From Bacteroidales bacterium (lineage in GTDB: Bacteria; Bacteroidota; Bacteroidia; Bacteroidales; JALTDM01): DNA of 6,349 bases. How positions within the stretch are numbered: the stretch's first letter is position 1; every line of letters starts with the position of its first letter. Below are positions 5,816 through 6,349 of the stretch, one piece after another. Below the pieces are notes generated by a model. That model saw only the letters and a list, made by a program, of their open reading frames with translations. It was not told the origin of the DNA and did no database searches. The stretch lies in NCBI GenBank assembly GCA_027074135.1, contig JALTDM010000256.1:1-6349 (forward strand), read 5' to 3'. A program made the translations under genes and the position numbers.

Positions 5816-6349
5816 ATGAGACACGGAAAAAAACTTAATCATTTAGGTAGGACGAGTGCGCATAGAAAAGCAATGCTCAGGAATATGGCTAGTTCTCTAA
5901 TTTTGCATAAGAGAATTAAAACAACTGTGGCAAAAGCAAAAGCTTTGAGATCTTTTGTAGAGCCTATTATAACAAAAGCAAAGGAAGATACAACGCACTC
6001 AAGAAGGATGGTATTTAAATATCTCCAGGATAAAGAAGCTGTAAAAGAATTATTCAGGGATGTTAACACCAAAGTAGGTGACAGACCCGGCGGATATACC
6101 AGAATTATAAAGTTGGGTAACCGTTTGGGTGATGCCGCAGAAATGTGTTATATAGAATTGGTTGATTTCAATGAAACTTATGTAAAAGAAAAATCAACCA
6201 AGAAAAAACGCGTACGTAGAGGTGGTAGTAAAAAGAAAACAACCTCATCAGAAGCTAAAACATCGAAACCTGAAGAAACTAAAACAACAAAAGTTGAAGA
6301 GCCTAAGGCTTCAGCAAAGAAAGAAACAAAAGTTGAAGAAAAACCTAAA
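5816..6349 (+). CDS. rplQ: Large ribosomal subunit protein L17 (bL17) with long C-terminal tail, 3' end beyond the window
   Basis: L17 is a 50S protein located near the peptide exit tunnel. ATG at 5816, 3 nt after rpoA, opens a frame that reads 178 codons to the last base without a stop, so the gene is truncated by the window edge. Residues 1 to about 120 are the conserved core: MRHGKKLNHLGRTSAHRKAM, LRNMASSLILHKRIKTTVAK, GDRPGGYTRIIKLGNRLGDA and AEMCYIELVD. In many bacteria the protein ends here (about 116-127 residues). From about residue 123 a low-complexity tail of at least 56 residues follows, about one third lysine with many Glu, Thr and Ser and with two TKVEE repeats. Such tails on L17 are a habit of Bacteroidota as I recall; the tail is probably disordered and its role is unknown to me. 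Confidence 0.97.
   Translation, partial: MRHGKKLNHLGRTSAHRKAMLRNMASSLILHKRIKTTVAKAKALRSFVEPIITKAKEDTTHSRRMVFKYLQDKEAVKELFRDVNTKVGDRPGGYTRIIKLGNRLGDAAEMCYIELVDFNETYVKEKSTKKKRVRRGGSKKKTTSSEAKTSKPEETKTTKVEEPKASAKKETKVEEKPK
6287..6339 (+). repeat. Two short direct repeats in the L17 tail
   Basis: The 14-nt sequence ACAAAAGTTGAAGA occurs at 6287-6300 and again at 6326-6339, both in the rplQ frame and both encoding TKVEE (followed by PK in the first copy and KPK in the second). This looks like local duplication within a low-complexity coding tail and not a mobile or regulatory repeat. Confidence 0.6.

Noticed and set aside
5839..6072. Minus-strand frame of 77 codons opposite rplQ with hydrophobic stretches
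   Set aside because: Antisense of a lysine/alanine-rich gene commonly yields hydrophobic-looking peptides; no ribosome-binding or promoter signal seen.

Overview
The window is a stretch of the main ribosomal-protein gene cluster (end of the spc operon running into the alpha operon) of a bacterium. All twelve genes lie on the + strand in the order rpsE (3' end only), rpmD, rplO, secY, map, infA, rpmJ, rpsM, rpsK, rpsD, rpoA, rplQ (no stop codon before the window ends). Several traits together point to the phylum Bacteroidota: AT-rich DNA, A/T-rich start regions with almost no Shine-Dalgarno sequences, map directly after secY with no adk between them, a zinc-ligand-free L36 carrying the typical SADCKIVKRKGRLYVINKKN-type core, and an L17 with a long lysine/glutamate/threonine-rich C-terminal tail. 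The phylum is inferred from these traits and from protein resemblance recalled from memory; no search was run, and I cannot name a genus.

Layout. Bases 1-875 hold large- and small-subunit proteins S5 (C-terminal 71 residues), L30 and L15. Bases 879-3223 hold the protein-export channel SecY, methionine aminopeptidase and initiation factor IF-1. Bases 3236-4807 hold L36, S13, S11 and S4. Bases 4814-6349 hold the RNA polymerase alpha subunit and L17. Gaps between genes are 1 to 38 nt, so there is no gene-free stretch of any size. The longest gap (38 nt, before rpsM) falls where the classical spc/alpha boundary lies and contains a candidate Bacteroidota-type -7 promoter element.

The genes form one co-directional expression unit for making ribosomes (S4, S5, S11, S13, L15, L17, L30, L36), starting translation (IF-1), trimming the initiator methionine (Map), inserting or exporting membrane and secreted proteins (SecY) and transcribing genes (alpha).

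I see no new biological system here: this is a conserved housekeeping locus. The points worth a second look are small: one strong AGGAGG ribosome-binding site (before map) in an otherwise Shine-Dalgarno-free operon, loss of zinc ligands in L36, a Lys in place of the near-invariant cytosolic-loop Arg of SecY, and the low-complexity tail of L17.
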